From: an uncultured Collinsella sp.
GTDB lineage: Bacteria > Actinomycetota > Coriobacteriia > Coriobacteriales > Coriobacteriaceae
Direction of reading: 5' to 3'
Length of the DNA: 64,000 nt
Assembly: GCA_902497025.1 (NCBI GenBank)
Contig: CABVDJ010000001.1
Span: forward strand, 1-64,000
The notes beneath the pieces are model-generated. The model did not search any database. It was not told where the DNA came from and saw only the letters and a list, made by a program, of their open reading frames with translations. Every line of letters begins with the position of its first letter. The stretch's first letter is position 1. Below are positions 44,603-53,279 of this stretch, one piece after another. Position numbers and translations under genes: made by a program.

Positions 44603-45916
44603 ATGCAGGCACAGAAGGCGGAGGGAACCCGCGACCTTATCGGCGCCGAGATGCGCGCCTGGCAGAAGATGCAGCAGATCGCTGCCGGCGTGTTCGAGCC
44701 GTTTGGCTTTAAGCCCATCGAGACGCCCGCTATCGAGCAGGTGGACGTGTTTGTCCACGGCATCGGCCAGTCGACCGACGTCGTGCGCAAGGAAATGTTC
44801 CGCGTGTTCAGTGGTGCCAACCTGGAGCGCGTCTTTACCGAGGGCACCGACACCAAACTCAAGCCCAAGCAGCGCCTGGCCCTTCGTCCCGAGGGCACGG
44901 CCGGTGTGGTGCGCGCCGTCGTGGAGAACAACCTAGTGCCCCAGGGCTCCACGCCGTTTAAGGCCTATTACGCCGAGGCCATGTTCCGTGGCGAGCGTCC
45001 CCAGAAGGGTCGCCTGCGCCAGTTCCACCAGGTGGGTATCGAGTGGCTCGGCGCTCCCGATCCGGCTGCCGACGCCGAGTGCATCATCATGCTCATGGAG
45101 TTCTACAAACGCCTGGGCTTCGATCTGTCCAAGCTCCGTTTGCTTATTAACTCGATGGGCGATGCGCAGTGCCGTCCGGCATACCGCGAGCAGGTCAAGC
45201 AGTTTATCCTCGATCACGCCGACGAGATGTGCGATGAGTGCCGCGAGCGCGCCGAGCTCAACCCGCTGCGCGCCTTCGACTGCAAGAACGACCATTGCCG
45301 TGAGATCATGGTCGACGCCCCGCTGATGGGCGACAACCTGTGCGACGAGTGCCGCGAGCACTACGAGCAGGTCAAGCGCTATTTGGATGCGGCGGGTATC
45401 GAGTATGTCGAGGATCCCACCTTAGTGCGCGGCCTGGACTACTACACCCGTACTGTCTTTGAGGTCGAGGCTCCCGGCGCCGGTGTCGGCTCCATCGGTG
45501 GTGGCGGTCGCTACGATGGCCTCGTCGAGCTCGAGGGTGGCAAGCCCACGGCGGGCGTCGGCTTCGCCGTCGGTTTTGAGCGCGCCCTGCTGGCCCTGCA
45601 GGCCTTTGGCAGCGATTTGGGTGCCGATGAGGCCCCGTGCGTCTATGTCGCCAACGCCGGCAAGGAGCTGCGTCAGAACGTCTTTGCCATTACGCAGGAG
45701 CTTCGCGCCGCAGGTATCGTGACCGAGGCCGACTATCAGGGTCGTTCGCTCAAGGCCCAGTTTAAGCAAGCCGATAAGGTAGGCGCCAAGCTCATCTTGG
45801 TCCTGGGTGGCGACGAGCTTGCCGCCGGCAAGGTCAAAGTGCGCGACATGCAGAGCCATGACGAGGTGCTCGCCGATCTGGACAACGTCGTCGAGGCGGT
45901 TCGCGAGCGCCTGTAG
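44603..45916 (+). CDS. hisS: Histidyl-tRNA synthetase
   Basis: Class II synthetase. Motif 1 region, motif 2 FRGERPQKGRLRQFHQVGIE, histidine-specific LVRGLDYYTRTVFEV and SIGGGGRYDGLV, and the C-terminal anticodon domain (YVANAGKELRQNVFAITQELR). 437 residues from ATG 44603 (AAAGG upstream); a TTG two codons earlier is possible. A CDEC-type Cys pair region (DEMCDECRER, LCDECREHY) in the insertion domain looks like a zinc-like site. Confidence 0.96.
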   Translation: MQAQKAEGTRDLIGAEMRAWQKMQQIAAGVFEPFGFKPIETPAIEQVDVFVHGIGQSTDVVRKEMFRVFSGANLERVFTEGTDTKLKPKQRLALRPEGTAGVVRAVVENNLVPQGSTPFKAYYAEAMFRGERPQKGRLRQFHQVGIEWLGAPDPAADAECIIMLMEFYKRLGFDLSKLRLLINSMGDAQCRPAYREQVKQFILDHADEMCDECRERAELNPLRAFDCKNDHCREIMVDAPLMGDNLCDECREHYEQVKRYLDAAGIEYVEDPTLVRGLDYYTRTVFEVEAPGAGVGSIGGGGRYDGLVELEGGKPTAGVGFAVGFERALLALQAFGSDLGADEAPCVYVANAGKELRQNVFAITQELRAAGIVTEADYQGRSLKAQFKQADKVGAKLILVLGGDELAAGKVKVRDMQSHDEVLADLDNVVEAVRERL

Positions 45917-45973
45917 CGCATCTTTTTGAGCTTCGGGCCTGCTAACGTGCCCTGCTCATGGAGAGCGATTGTT

Positions 45974-46011
45974 ACGGGGGTGTTTCGCTTTTATGCGGAA
46001 TGCCCCCGTTT
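45974..46011 (+). terminator. Terminator after hisS
   Basis: Long imperfect stem ACGGGGG/CCCCCGT with T-rich tail. Confidence 0.7.
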
Positions 46012-46066
46012 ACGTATGCCGCCCACCGAGAAATACGACCATTTAGGGCAAAAACCTTTGCAATGC

Positions 46067-46115
46067 AGAAAATACTTTTGTGTGGTAAAGCGCAATCAGT
46101 GTCGAAAGTATTTCT
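46067..46115. promoter_or_regulatory. Inverted repeat overlapping the ppc promoter (possible operator)
   Basis: AGAAAATACTTT (46067-46078) and GAAAGTATTTCT (46104-46115) are inverted copies with one mismatch, 25 bases apart. The right arm lies in the -35 area of a TATAAT at 46124-46129. Confidence 0.6.
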
Positions 46116-46123
46116 CAAGCGCC

Positions 46124-46129
46124 TATAAT
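46124..46129 (+). promoter_or_regulatory. -10 element of ppc
   Basis: Perfect TATAAT, 33 bases before the ATG; the -35 hexamer is weak and falls in the inverted-repeat arm. Confidence 0.65.
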
Positions 46130-46161
46130 GAATACCGCATGTTACGTGCATAGAAGGAGGA

Positions 46162-48987
46162 ATGGGAGGAAACGTGGCTGAGAACCTAAGCAACCAGTCT
46201 GTACCCGAAGCCGCGGCGCGCGTCGCTGCCGTGGTCAACCGCCTCGTTAACCGAATCGGCTCGAATGCCGAGTCCAGGGAGCGTCTCGCCGAGATCGAGA
46301 TCCCCGAGGAGCTGCGCGACAATCTGGCGCTGTTCTTGCGCCTGGAGCGCCGTGTGCTTAGCGAGTATGATCCCGAGATCGCGGACCTGTTCGACAAGAT
46401 TTTGACAGCCGAGATTGTGGTCAATGCCGGCAACCCCGGTACCTGCGCTGCCGACGAAGCCGTCGACGAGCAGGGCGTGCCCACCGCCGACGAGCCCACT
46501 GCCGTGGCATTTCGTGAGGTCGTCGATTTGATCGACAGCCTGCCGCTCGATAAGCAGCAGGTCATCGTTCGCGCCTTTACGAGCTTTTTCCATCTGGCAA
46601 ACCTGTCGGAGGAGAACTACCGTGTGGCGCAGCTGCGCGAGCGCGAGGCCGGTGCGTCGACCGATACCGAGGTCGATCCTGCCAACGAGCTTACCGTTGC
46701 CTATCACCAGCTGGTGAATGAGCTGGGTGTCGAGGGTGCCAACGAGCTGCTCGACAAGCTCGAGTTCCACCCTGTCTTTACCGCACATCCCACCGAGGCC
46801 CGTCGTAAGGCCGTCGAGGGCAAGATCCGCCGTATCTCCAACCTGCTGGAGGAGCGTCCGCGTCTGGGCGGCTCCGACCTGGTGGAGAACGAGCGCCATA
46901 TGCTGCAGGAGATCGACGCCCTGGTGCGTACGAGTCCCATCGCGCTCAAGAAGCCCACGCCGGTCGAGGAAGCCGATACCATCATCGACATCTTCGATAA
47001 CACGCTGTTCGACGTTATCCCCGTTATCTATCGTCGTTTTGACGATTGGGTGCTGGGCGACAAGGCCGGTACTGTGCCGCCGCTGTGCCCGGCGTTCTTC
47101 CATCCCGGCAGCTGGATCGGTTCCGACCGCGACGGTAACCCCAACGTCACCGCCAAGGTGAGCCGTGAGGTCGCCGCCAAGTACTTTACGCACATGGTGC
47201 TCAAGCTCGAGGACAAGTGCCGCCACATCGGCCGCAACCTCACGCTCGAGGCTACCTACAGCAAGCCGTCGGCCGAGCTCATTAACCTGTGGAACCATCA
47301 GGTCGAGATGAGCCCTCGTTACACGGCCCGCGCCGAGCTGATCTCCGAGCACGAGCCGCATCGCGCCGTCATGCTCGTCATGGCCGACCGCCTGAACGCC
47401 ACCGTCCGTCGTATCACCGACACCATGTACCACAGCGCCGACGAGTTCCTGGATGACCTGCGCGTCGTCCAGCGTTCGCTGGCCGCCTGCGGTGCCGTCC
47501 GTGCTGCCTACGGCCCGGTCCAAACCATCATCTGGCAGGTCGAGTCCTTCGGCTTCCATATGGTCGAGATGGAGTTCCGTCAGCACTCCGTGGTGCATGC
47601 CCGCGCCCTTAAGGATATCCACGAGAACGGTATCCATGGCGACCTGCAGCCCATGACGCGCGAGGTCATCGATACCTTCCGCGCTATCGGCTCCATCCAA
47701 AAGCGCTACGGCAAGAAGATGGCGCACCGCTACATCATCTCGTTTACCAAGAGCGCTCAGCATGTGGCCGACGTCTTTGAGCTGGCGCACCTGTCCTTTG
47801 CACACGAGGAGGATGCCCCCGAGCTCGACGTGATCCCGTTGTTCGAGCAGCTCGAGGACCTCGAGGGCTGTGTCGACGTGCTCGACCAGATGCTTACGCT
47901 GCCCGTGGTGCAAAAGCGCCTTGCCCAGACCAACCGCCGCATGGAGGTCATGCTGGGCTATTCCGACTCCTCCAAGGACGCCGGTCCTACCACGGCCATG
48001 CTCGCGCTGCACTCCGCGCAGGAGCGCATCGCCAAGTGGGCCGAGAAGAACGATATCGACCTGGTGCTCATGCACGGTCGCGGCGGTGCCGTGGGCCGTG
48101 GTGGCGGCCCGGCCAACAAGGCCGTGCTGGCGCAGCCCAAGGGTTCGGTCAACTGCTTCTTTAAGCTCACCGAGCAGGGCGAGGTCATCTTTGCCCGTTA
48201 CGGCAACCGCACGCTGGCTCAGCGCCATGTTGAGTCCGTTGCTGCCGCAACGCTTTTGCAGTCGGCCCCGAGTGTCGAGAAGACCAACACCGAGACCACG
48301 CAGAAGTTCTGGGATATGGCCGAGAAGCTCAACACCGCAAGCCACGAGCGCTATCTGGACCTGCTGAACACCGAGGACTTTACACCGTGGTTCTCGACCG
48401 TGACGCCGCTGACCGAGGTCGGTCTGCTGCCGATCGGCTCGCGTCCGGCCAAGCGCGGTCTGGGTGCGAAGTCACTCGACGACCTGCGTACCATTCCGTG
48501 GATCTTCAGCTGGAGCCAGGCGCGCATTAACCTGGCCGCTTGGTACGGCCTGGGCACCGCCTGCGAGCAGCTTGGCGATCTTGACCAGCTCAAGGCTGCC
48601 TACCAGGAGTGGCCGTTCTTCCGCACCTTTATCGACAATATTGAGATGTCGATCGCCAAGACCGATCAGCGCATCGCCAAGATGTATCTGCACCTGGGCG
48701 ATCGCCAGGATCTGTCCGAGAAGGTCTTTACCGAGATGCAGCTCACGCGTAAGTGGGTCCTTGCCATCGTCGGTGATGAATGGCCGCTGCAGCGTCGTCG
48801 CGTGCTCGGCTGCGCCGTTCGCGTGCGTAACCCCTACGTTGACGCCCTGTCCATCGCCCAGGTTCGCGCCCTTCGTGAGGTGCGTATGAACCAGGACGAG
48901 ATGGCCGAGGAGAAGAAGGCCGAGTACATGAGCCTGATTCTTTCGACTGTGACCGGCGTCTCGGCAGGACTGCAGAACACGGGGTAA
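46162..48987 (+). CDS. ppc: Phosphoenolpyruvate carboxylase
   Basis: Anaplerotic enzyme making oxaloacetate from PEP and bicarbonate. Catalytic motifs: VFTAHPTEARRK, the arginine-rich SWIGSDRDGNPNVT, VMLGYSDSSKDAG and LMHGRGGAVGRGGGPA; the C terminus ends in NTG as in most bacterial enzymes. 941 residues. AAGGAGG is only one base from the ATG at 46162, so the GTG at 46174 (with GGAGG at 46165) may be the actual start. Confidence 0.95.
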   Translation: MGGNVAENLSNQSVPEAAARVAAVVNRLVNRIGSNAESRERLAEIEIPEELRDNLALFLRLERRVLSEYDPEIADLFDKILTAEIVVNAGNPGTCAADEAVDEQGVPTADEPTAVAFREVVDLIDSLPLDKQQVIVRAFTSFFHLANLSEENYRVAQLREREAGASTDTEVDPANELTVAYHQLVNELGVEGANELLDKLEFHPVFTAHPTEARRKAVEGKIRRISNLLEERPRLGGSDLVENERHMLQEIDALVRTSPIALKKPTPVEEADTIIDIFDNTLFDVIPVIYRRFDDWVLGDKAGTVPPLCPAFFHPGSWIGSDRDGNPNVTAKVSREVAAKYFTHMVLKLEDKCRHIGRNLTLEATYSKPSAELINLWNHQVEMSPRYTARAELISEHEPHRAVMLVMADRLNATVRRITDTMYHSADEFLDDLRVVQRSLAACGAVRAAYGPVQTIIWQVESFGFHMVEMEFRQHSVVHARALKDIHENGIHGDLQPMTREVIDTFRAIGSIQKRYGKKMAHRYIISFTKSAQHVADVFELAHLSFAHEEDAPELDVIPLFEQLEDLEGCVDVLDQMLTLPVVQKRLAQTNRRMEVMLGYSDSSKDAGPTTAMLALHSAQERIAKWAEKNDIDLVLMHGRGGAVGRGGGPANKAVLAQPKGSVNCFFKLTEQGEVIFARYGNRTLAQRHVESVAAATLLQSAPSVEKTNTETTQKFWDMAEKLNTASHERYLDLLNTEDFTPWFSTVTPLTEVGLLPIGSRPAKRGLGAKSLDDLRTIPWIFSWSQARINLAAWYGLGTACEQLGDLDQLKAAYQEWPFFRTFIDNIEMSIAKTDQRIAKMYLHLGDRQDLSEKVFTEMQLTRKWVLAIVGDEWPLQRRRVLGCAVRVRNPYVDALSIAQVRALREVRMNQDEMAEEKKAEYMSLILSTVTGVSAGLQNTG

Positions 48988-49010
48988 TCGATAGCCCTGT
49001 GGCTCTCACC

Positions 49011-49137
49011 GGGACCCGATGGGTTTCCCTCTGAATGCGTCCTCGCACTTGAAGCCCCCTTATCCTGCTCTTCTGGAGCTGCGGATAAGGGGGCTTCGTG
49101 CTGCGGAATGCATTCAGAGGGAAACCCATCGGGTCCC
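49011..49137. repeat. Nested inverted repeat (family I), copy 1
   Basis: Perfect 28-bp outer arms (49011-49038 and 49110-49137). Left linker GTCCTCGCACTT, then a perfect 15-bp inner hairpin (49051-49065, 49083-49097), right linker GTGCTGCGGAAT. Linkers are nearly the same as at 51534-51658 while arms are unrelated. It lies 3' of ppc; the interval 49138-49452 before larA adds only a GC-rich stem around 49298-49325 followed by TTTTG, which may terminate or attenuate. Confidence 0.9.
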
Positions 49138-49452
49138 TGCGTCCTCGGTCTTCTGGGATCAAAGCTGAAAAGAAGAATGGTGCGCTTCGCGCGTTTTGGA
49201 TGGGGTCTGTCCCGGCGGCGCGTTTGGCGCTTCGCGCCTCGCGTCTTATCGATCGGGATTGAGATGCATTTGACGCTTCTCGCCTTACGACTGTAGCGGC
49301 CGCGGTCCCGTTTGGGGTCGCGGCTGTTTTGTTGTGGGTCAAATATGAACGTTGTGTTAATGAGTCGGTGGACGGTGGTGTTTTTCGGTGAGCGGCGTAT
49401 CCTTCCAACGGTTTATCTAGTGTGTCAGTTGAAAGGAAGAGGGCGCTCGTCA

Positions 49453-50730
49453 TTGTTTGAATGTGAACTGCCGTTTGACCACAAGACGTTGCATCTGGAG
49501 CTCGAGGATAAGAACTTCGCGGGTGTGATGGAAGGTCATCAAAACGAGTTTAAGACTACAAAATCACAGGAAGAGCTGGTAGAGGAGTCACTTGCCAACC
49601 CTTATGGCTCGCCTTCGCTCGAGGAGCTTTGTGCTGGCAAGAAGGATATCGTCATTATTAGCTCCGATCATACGCGCCCCGTTCCCTCGCGTGTGACGAT
49701 GCCTATTCTGCTGCATCACATCCATTCCGCTGCGCCCGAGGCTCGAGTGCGTATTTTGGTTGCTACGGGTATGCATCGTCCTTCGACGCACGAGGAGCTC
49801 GTCAACAAGTACGGCGAGGAGATCGTTGCCAACGAGGAAATCGTTATGCACGTCGCGACTGACGACAGCATGATGAAAAAGATCGGCACCCTGCCTTCTG
49901 GTGGCGAGTGCATCATCAACAAGATTGCCGCCGATTGCGATCTGCTGCTTGCCGAGGGCTTCATTGAGCCGCATTTCTTTGCCGGTTTCTCTGGCAGCCG
50001 TAAGTCCGTCCTGCCTGGTATCGCCAGCTACAAGACCATCATGTACAACCACAACGGTCAGTTTGTGAATGATTCCCACTCGCGTGCCGGCAACCTGTGC
50101 CACAACCACGTGAGCGAGGACATGTTTGCCGCTGCCGAGATGGCTCACCTTGCCTTTGTGCTTAACGTGGTGCTCAACGGCAAGCACGAGGTCATCGGCT
50201 CCTTTGCCGGCGATATCCACAAGGCGCACGAGGCTGGCTGCGAGTTCGTGAAGAGCCTTGCCGGCGTTGAGCCCGTTGAGTGCGAGATTGCCATCACCAC
50301 CAACGGCGGCTACCCGCTCGACCAGAACATCTACCAGGCCGTGAAGGGCATGTGCTCTGCCGAGGCTACGCTTCCCGAGAGTGGTGTGATCATCGACGTC
50401 GCCGGCTGTGCCGACGGTCACGGTGGCGAGGGCTTCTATCACAACATCGCCGACAACGATCCGGCAGAGTTTGAGCGTGCCTGCATCGACCGTCCTAAGG
50501 ACGAGACCCTGCCCGACCAGTGGACGAGCCAGATCTTTGCCCGCATCCTGGCGCATCACCCTGTGATCATGGTTACCGACCTGTGCGATCACCGGATGAT
50601 CAAGGATATGCACATGACGCCGGTCAACACCCTCGATGAGGCGCTCAAGCTCGCCTTTGAGATGAAGGGTGCCGATGCCAAGGTGGCCGTCATTCCCGAT
50701 GGCCTGGGCGTTGTCGTCGCTCAGCACTAG
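49453..50730 (+). CDS. larA: Nickel-dependent lactate racemase LarA
   Basis: Interconverts D- and L-lactate using the nickel-pincer nucleotide cofactor. Nearly every known LarA motif is present: IVIISSDHTRPVPSRV, ILVATGMHRPSTHEELVN, GFIEPHFFAGFSGSRKSV, GGYPLDQNIYQAVKGM and GHGGEGFYHN. The TTG start at 49453 gives 425 residues, matching the 424 of the characterised lactobacillar enzyme; AAAGGAAGAGGG lies upstream. Upstream codons in frame are open to 49312 but do not resemble LarA. The MIP-channel gene follows after 49 bases. Confidence 0.93.
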   Translation: MFECELPFDHKTLHLELEDKNFAGVMEGHQNEFKTTKSQEELVEESLANPYGSPSLEELCAGKKDIVIISSDHTRPVPSRVTMPILLHHIHSAAPEARVRILVATGMHRPSTHEELVNKYGEEIVANEEIVMHVATDDSMMKKIGTLPSGGECIINKIAADCDLLLAEGFIEPHFFAGFSGSRKSVLPGIASYKTIMYNHNGQFVNDSHSRAGNLCHNHVSEDMFAAAEMAHLAFVLNVVLNGKHEVIGSFAGDIHKAHEAGCEFVKSLAGVEPVECEIAITTNGGYPLDQNIYQAVKGMCSAEATLPESGVIIDVAGCADGHGGEGFYHNIADNDPAEFERACIDRPKDETLPDQWTSQIFARILAHHPVIMVTDLCDHRMIKDMHMTPVNTLDEALKLAFEMKGADAKVAVIPDGLGVVVAQH

Positions 50731-50779
50731 TACGCGGCCTAAACGAATCGTTTATAACCGACAAGAAAGATAAGGTTTT

Positions 50780-51511
50780 ATGCTTACCAAACTCCTCTGC
50801 GAATTCGGCGCAACGGCCCTCATGATCATCTTTGGCGTGGGCGTGCACTGCGATACCGTGCTCAAGGGCACCAAGTATCAGGGTTCCGGCCATATGTTTG
50901 CCATCACCACTTGGTCTTTTGGCATCTCGGTCTGCCTGTTTGTCTTTGGCGGCGCCGTGTGCATGAACCCGGCTATGGTGCTCGCCCAGTGCATCGTAGG
51001 TCTGGTGCCGTGGGGCAGCTGCATCCCCTTCATGATCGCCGATATGCTCGGCGGCTTTGTGGGCGCTGTAATCGCTTGGCTTATGTACGCCGATGAGTTC
51101 AAGGCTTCCGAGGGCGTCGTCGACCCCATTGCCCAGCGCAACATCTTCTCGACCAACCCCACCACCGAGGGCACCAACTATGCCCGTAACTTCTTCTGCG
51201 AGGCTATCTGCACCTTCGTGTTCATCAGCGCCATCCTTGCTGCTGCTAGCCGCGCCGGCGAGAACGTTCTGATGCTCGCTATCTGCGTCGGTCTGATCGT
51301 TTGGGCCGTCGGCATGGGCATGGGCGGCATCACCGGCTTCGCCATGAACCAGGCTCGTGACCTTGGTCCTCGCATGGCCTATCAGGTGCTGCCGATCAAG
51401 AACAAGGCCGATAACAACTGGAAGTACGGCCTGCTCGTTCCTGGCATCGCGCCGTTTGTCGGTGCCGCTCTGGCCGCGCTGTTTGTGCATGGTTTCTTGG
51501 GCATGTTCTAG
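50780..51511 (+). CDS. larD: MIP-family channel, probable lactate/glycerol facilitator
   Basis: Six-helix aquaporin-fold protein of 243 residues. First signature CMNPAMVLAQ (NPA), second GFAMNQARDLGPR where NQA replaces NPA. A homologous aquaglyceroporin (LarD) carries lactic acid in lactobacilli and sits in the lar operon, so the role is inferred from location. GAAAGATAAGG precedes the ATG. Convergent with the larB-larC-tetR unit. Confidence 0.85.
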   Translation: MLTKLLCEFGATALMIIFGVGVHCDTVLKGTKYQGSGHMFAITTWSFGISVCLFVFGGAVCMNPAMVLAQCIVGLVPWGSCIPFMIADMLGGFVGAVIAWLMYADEFKASEGVVDPIAQRNIFSTNPTTEGTNYARNFFCEAICTFVFISAILAAASRAGENVLMLAICVGLIVWAVGMGMGGITGFAMNQARDLGPRMAYQVLPIKNKADNNWKYGLLVPGIAPFVGAALAALFVHGFLGMF

Positions 51512-51533
51512 TCCAAGGCTACATAGGTTGTTC

Positions 51534-51658
51534 GCCGTCCGCATGGGGTAACTTCCCAGCGCGTCCTCGGACATGCAAAAAGGCTCGCTGCGCACTTTAT
51601 GCGGCGAGCCTTTTTGCGTCCTGCGGAGTGCGCTGGGAAGTTACCCCATGCGGACGGC
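51534..51658. repeat. Nested inverted repeat (family I), copy 2
   Basis: Perfect 29-bp outer arms (51534-51562, 51630-51658). Left linker GTCCTCGGACATG, perfect 13-bp inner hairpin (51576-51588, 51604-51616; Ts on either strand suit bidirectional termination), right linker CGTCCTGCGGAGT. It separates convergent larD and the TetR gene. The rest to 51815 is non-coding with nothing else evident. Confidence 0.9.
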
Positions 51659-51815
51659 TGCGGGGTCTTTGTTGCGTTCGCACAAGCAACCCAACATATA
51701 TATCTGAATTTGGATGGGAGGGGCTTGTTGCTGTTGGGGGGTATTGAAGCGCGAGTGGCACTTTGGGATGCGTGGCGGCCTGGGTTGGGGCGATGCTTTA
51801 GGTTGAGCCTCTTAC

Positions 51816-52355
51816 TTAGTTGAAGAGGGGTTTTATGGCTGATAGGTAGTCTTTGGCTACTTCGGCCTTATCTGCTTGGAAGTTGTGCCAGGCCCACCAT
51901 TGGACCATTCCTACGAAGCTTGAGGCTATGTGGTGTAGTAGGAAGCTGCGGTCCATGGTGCCGGCGGGGCCGTTTGGGTCGGTAGGGACGGTTTCGGCTG
52001 CGCGCGACATGATGGTCTTGCGGAGACAGTCGGCGAAGACGCGGGAGCCGGCGCCGGCTACGAGGGCTCGAACGCCCTGACGGCGTTCCCAGAGGTTGTT
52101 GAGGATATGCTCGACCTGCACGAGTGGGTCGTCGAGCGGTGTGCCATCGTCGTCGAGGGCGTGGGTGCAGATGTCGCTCACGAGCTCGGACAGTAGGTCG
52201 TCTTTGCTCTTAAAGAGGCCGTAGAATGTCGCGCGGCCTACGTGGGCGCGCGCGATGATGTCGCCGACGGTGATCTTGCCGTAGTCCTCTTCGCGTAGCA
52301 GCTCGGAGAACGCCGCGACGATCGCGGCGCGGCTTTTGGCCTTGCGGGCATCCAT
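51816..52355 (-). CDS. TetR-family transcriptional regulator
   Basis: 179 residues. N-terminal helix-turn-helix (YGKITVGDIIARAHVGRATF, YGLFKSKDDLL), helical ligand-binding domain without obvious specificity. Starts two bases after the larC stop, so it is the last gene of the larB-larC transcript. It may regulate the lar genes through the palindrome at 54107-54140; this is inference. Confidence 0.9.
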   Translation of the reverse strand: MDARKAKSRAAIVAAFSELLREEDYGKITVGDIIARAHVGRATFYGLFKSKDDLLSELVSDICTHALDDDGTPLDDPLVQVEHILNNLWERRQGVRALVAGAGSRVFADCLRKTIMSRAAETVPTDPNGPAGTMDRSFLLHHIASSFVGMVQWWAWHNFQADKAEVAKDYLSAIKPLFN

Positions 52356-52357
52356 GG

Positions 52358-53269
52358 CTATGCGTCCTCGTCAACGAGGAGACAACGGAGCGTGCCGGAG
52401 CAACCCTCGTAGGGGCGTTTGCCGGCGCCGTAGCCGACGGCTTTGATGCGGTAACGGGCCGGCAGGTGCTCGGACGTGCGCAGTGCGGCGACGATGGCGG
52501 CGCCCGTGGGCGTCACGAGCTCGCCGGCGACCGGTGCGGGCGTGAGAGCGATATTGCCTGCTTGGCATAGGTTGATGACGGCGGGCACCGGGATGGGCAT
52601 AAGGCCGTGGGCGCAGCGGATGGTGCCGTGGCCCTCGGAAAGCGACTCGACCACGATGTCCTCAATACCCAGGTCATCGAGGCAGATAGCGACAGAGCAG
52701 ACGTCGACGATGGAGTCGACGGCGCCTACCTCGTGAAACAGGACGGTGTCGGGCGTTTTGCCGTGAGCCTTGGCCTCGGCAGCAGCGAGTACGGAAAAAA
52801 TGGCAAGGGCGCGACGCTTGGCGCCATCGCTTAGCTGTGAGCCGTCGATGATGGCGGTGACGTCCGCCAAAGAACGGTGGTGGTGGGCGTGATGGTGACC
52901 CTCGTGGCGATGACCGTGGCCCTCATGGTCATGCTCGTGGCAGTGCTCGTGTTCATGCCCGCCATGATCATGATGGTGGTGCTCATGCTCGTGTGTGTGC
53001 TCGGCAGCTGCTTCGTTGCCGTAGAGCCAGGCCATGTCGTGGTCGTGGTTCTCGAGCTCCTCTGCCAGCTGAACGTCAAAGTCGCAGGCGTCGATGCCAT
53101 GCTTGTTTACGCGCGTCACGGAGATCGAAAAGCCGTCGACCGGCAGCGTGGCGAGCTGTTCGCGCAGGTGCTCCTCGCTGGCGCCCAGGTCGAGCAGGGC
53201 CGCGACGGTCATATCGCCGCTGATGCCCGAGGTGCCGTCGATGATAAGCGTATGCTGATGGTTGGACAT
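52358..53269 (-). CDS. larC: LarC N-terminal domain (nickel insertion protein), truncated
   Basis: Relative of LarC, which inserts nickel into the pincer cofactor in a CTP-dependent step. Motifs LIIDGTSGISGDMTVAALLD, VLFHEVGAVDSIVDVCS and AGELVTPTGAAIV fit. A His-rich loop of about 55 residues (HEHEHHHHDHGGHEHEH and on) could store metal. The protein ends at residue 303, just after GYGAGKRPYEGCSGTLRC, where full-length LarC continues into its C-terminal domain. No continuation is visible in another frame: the TetR gene starts two bases later. Confidence 0.9.
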   Translation of the reverse strand: MSNHQHTLIIDGTSGISGDMTVAALLDLGASEEHLREQLATLPVDGFSISVTRVNKHGIDACDFDVQLAEELENHDHDMAWLYGNEAAAEHTHEHEHHHHDHGGHEHEHCHEHDHEGHGHRHEGHHHAHHHRSLADVTAIIDGSQLSDGAKRRALAIFSVLAAAEAKAHGKTPDTVLFHEVGAVDSIVDVCSVAICLDDLGIEDIVVESLSEGHGTIRCAHGLMPIPVPAVINLCQAGNIALTPAPVAGELVTPTGAAIVAALRTSEHLPARYRIKAVGYGAGKRPYEGCSGTLRCLLVDEDA

Positions 53270-53279
53270 GGAATGCTCC

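Noticed and set aside
45926..46153. Open frame of 75 codons between hisS and ppc
   Set aside because: It spans the hisS terminator and the ppc promoter region; not a plausible gene.
46186..48345. Open frame of 719 codons on the minus strand opposite ppc
   Set aside because: Composition is Leu/Val/Gly-rich without family motifs, and it mirrors the codon bias of ppc on the other strand. Long antisense frames also appear opposite metG (10044-12536), htpG (32583-34595), ebgA (58533-60689) and aspS (54925-57159), so this is a GC-bias artefact.
51599..51823. Open frame of 74 codons between larD and the TetR gene
   Set aside because: It begins inside the right half of the nested palindrome and lacks a ribosome site.
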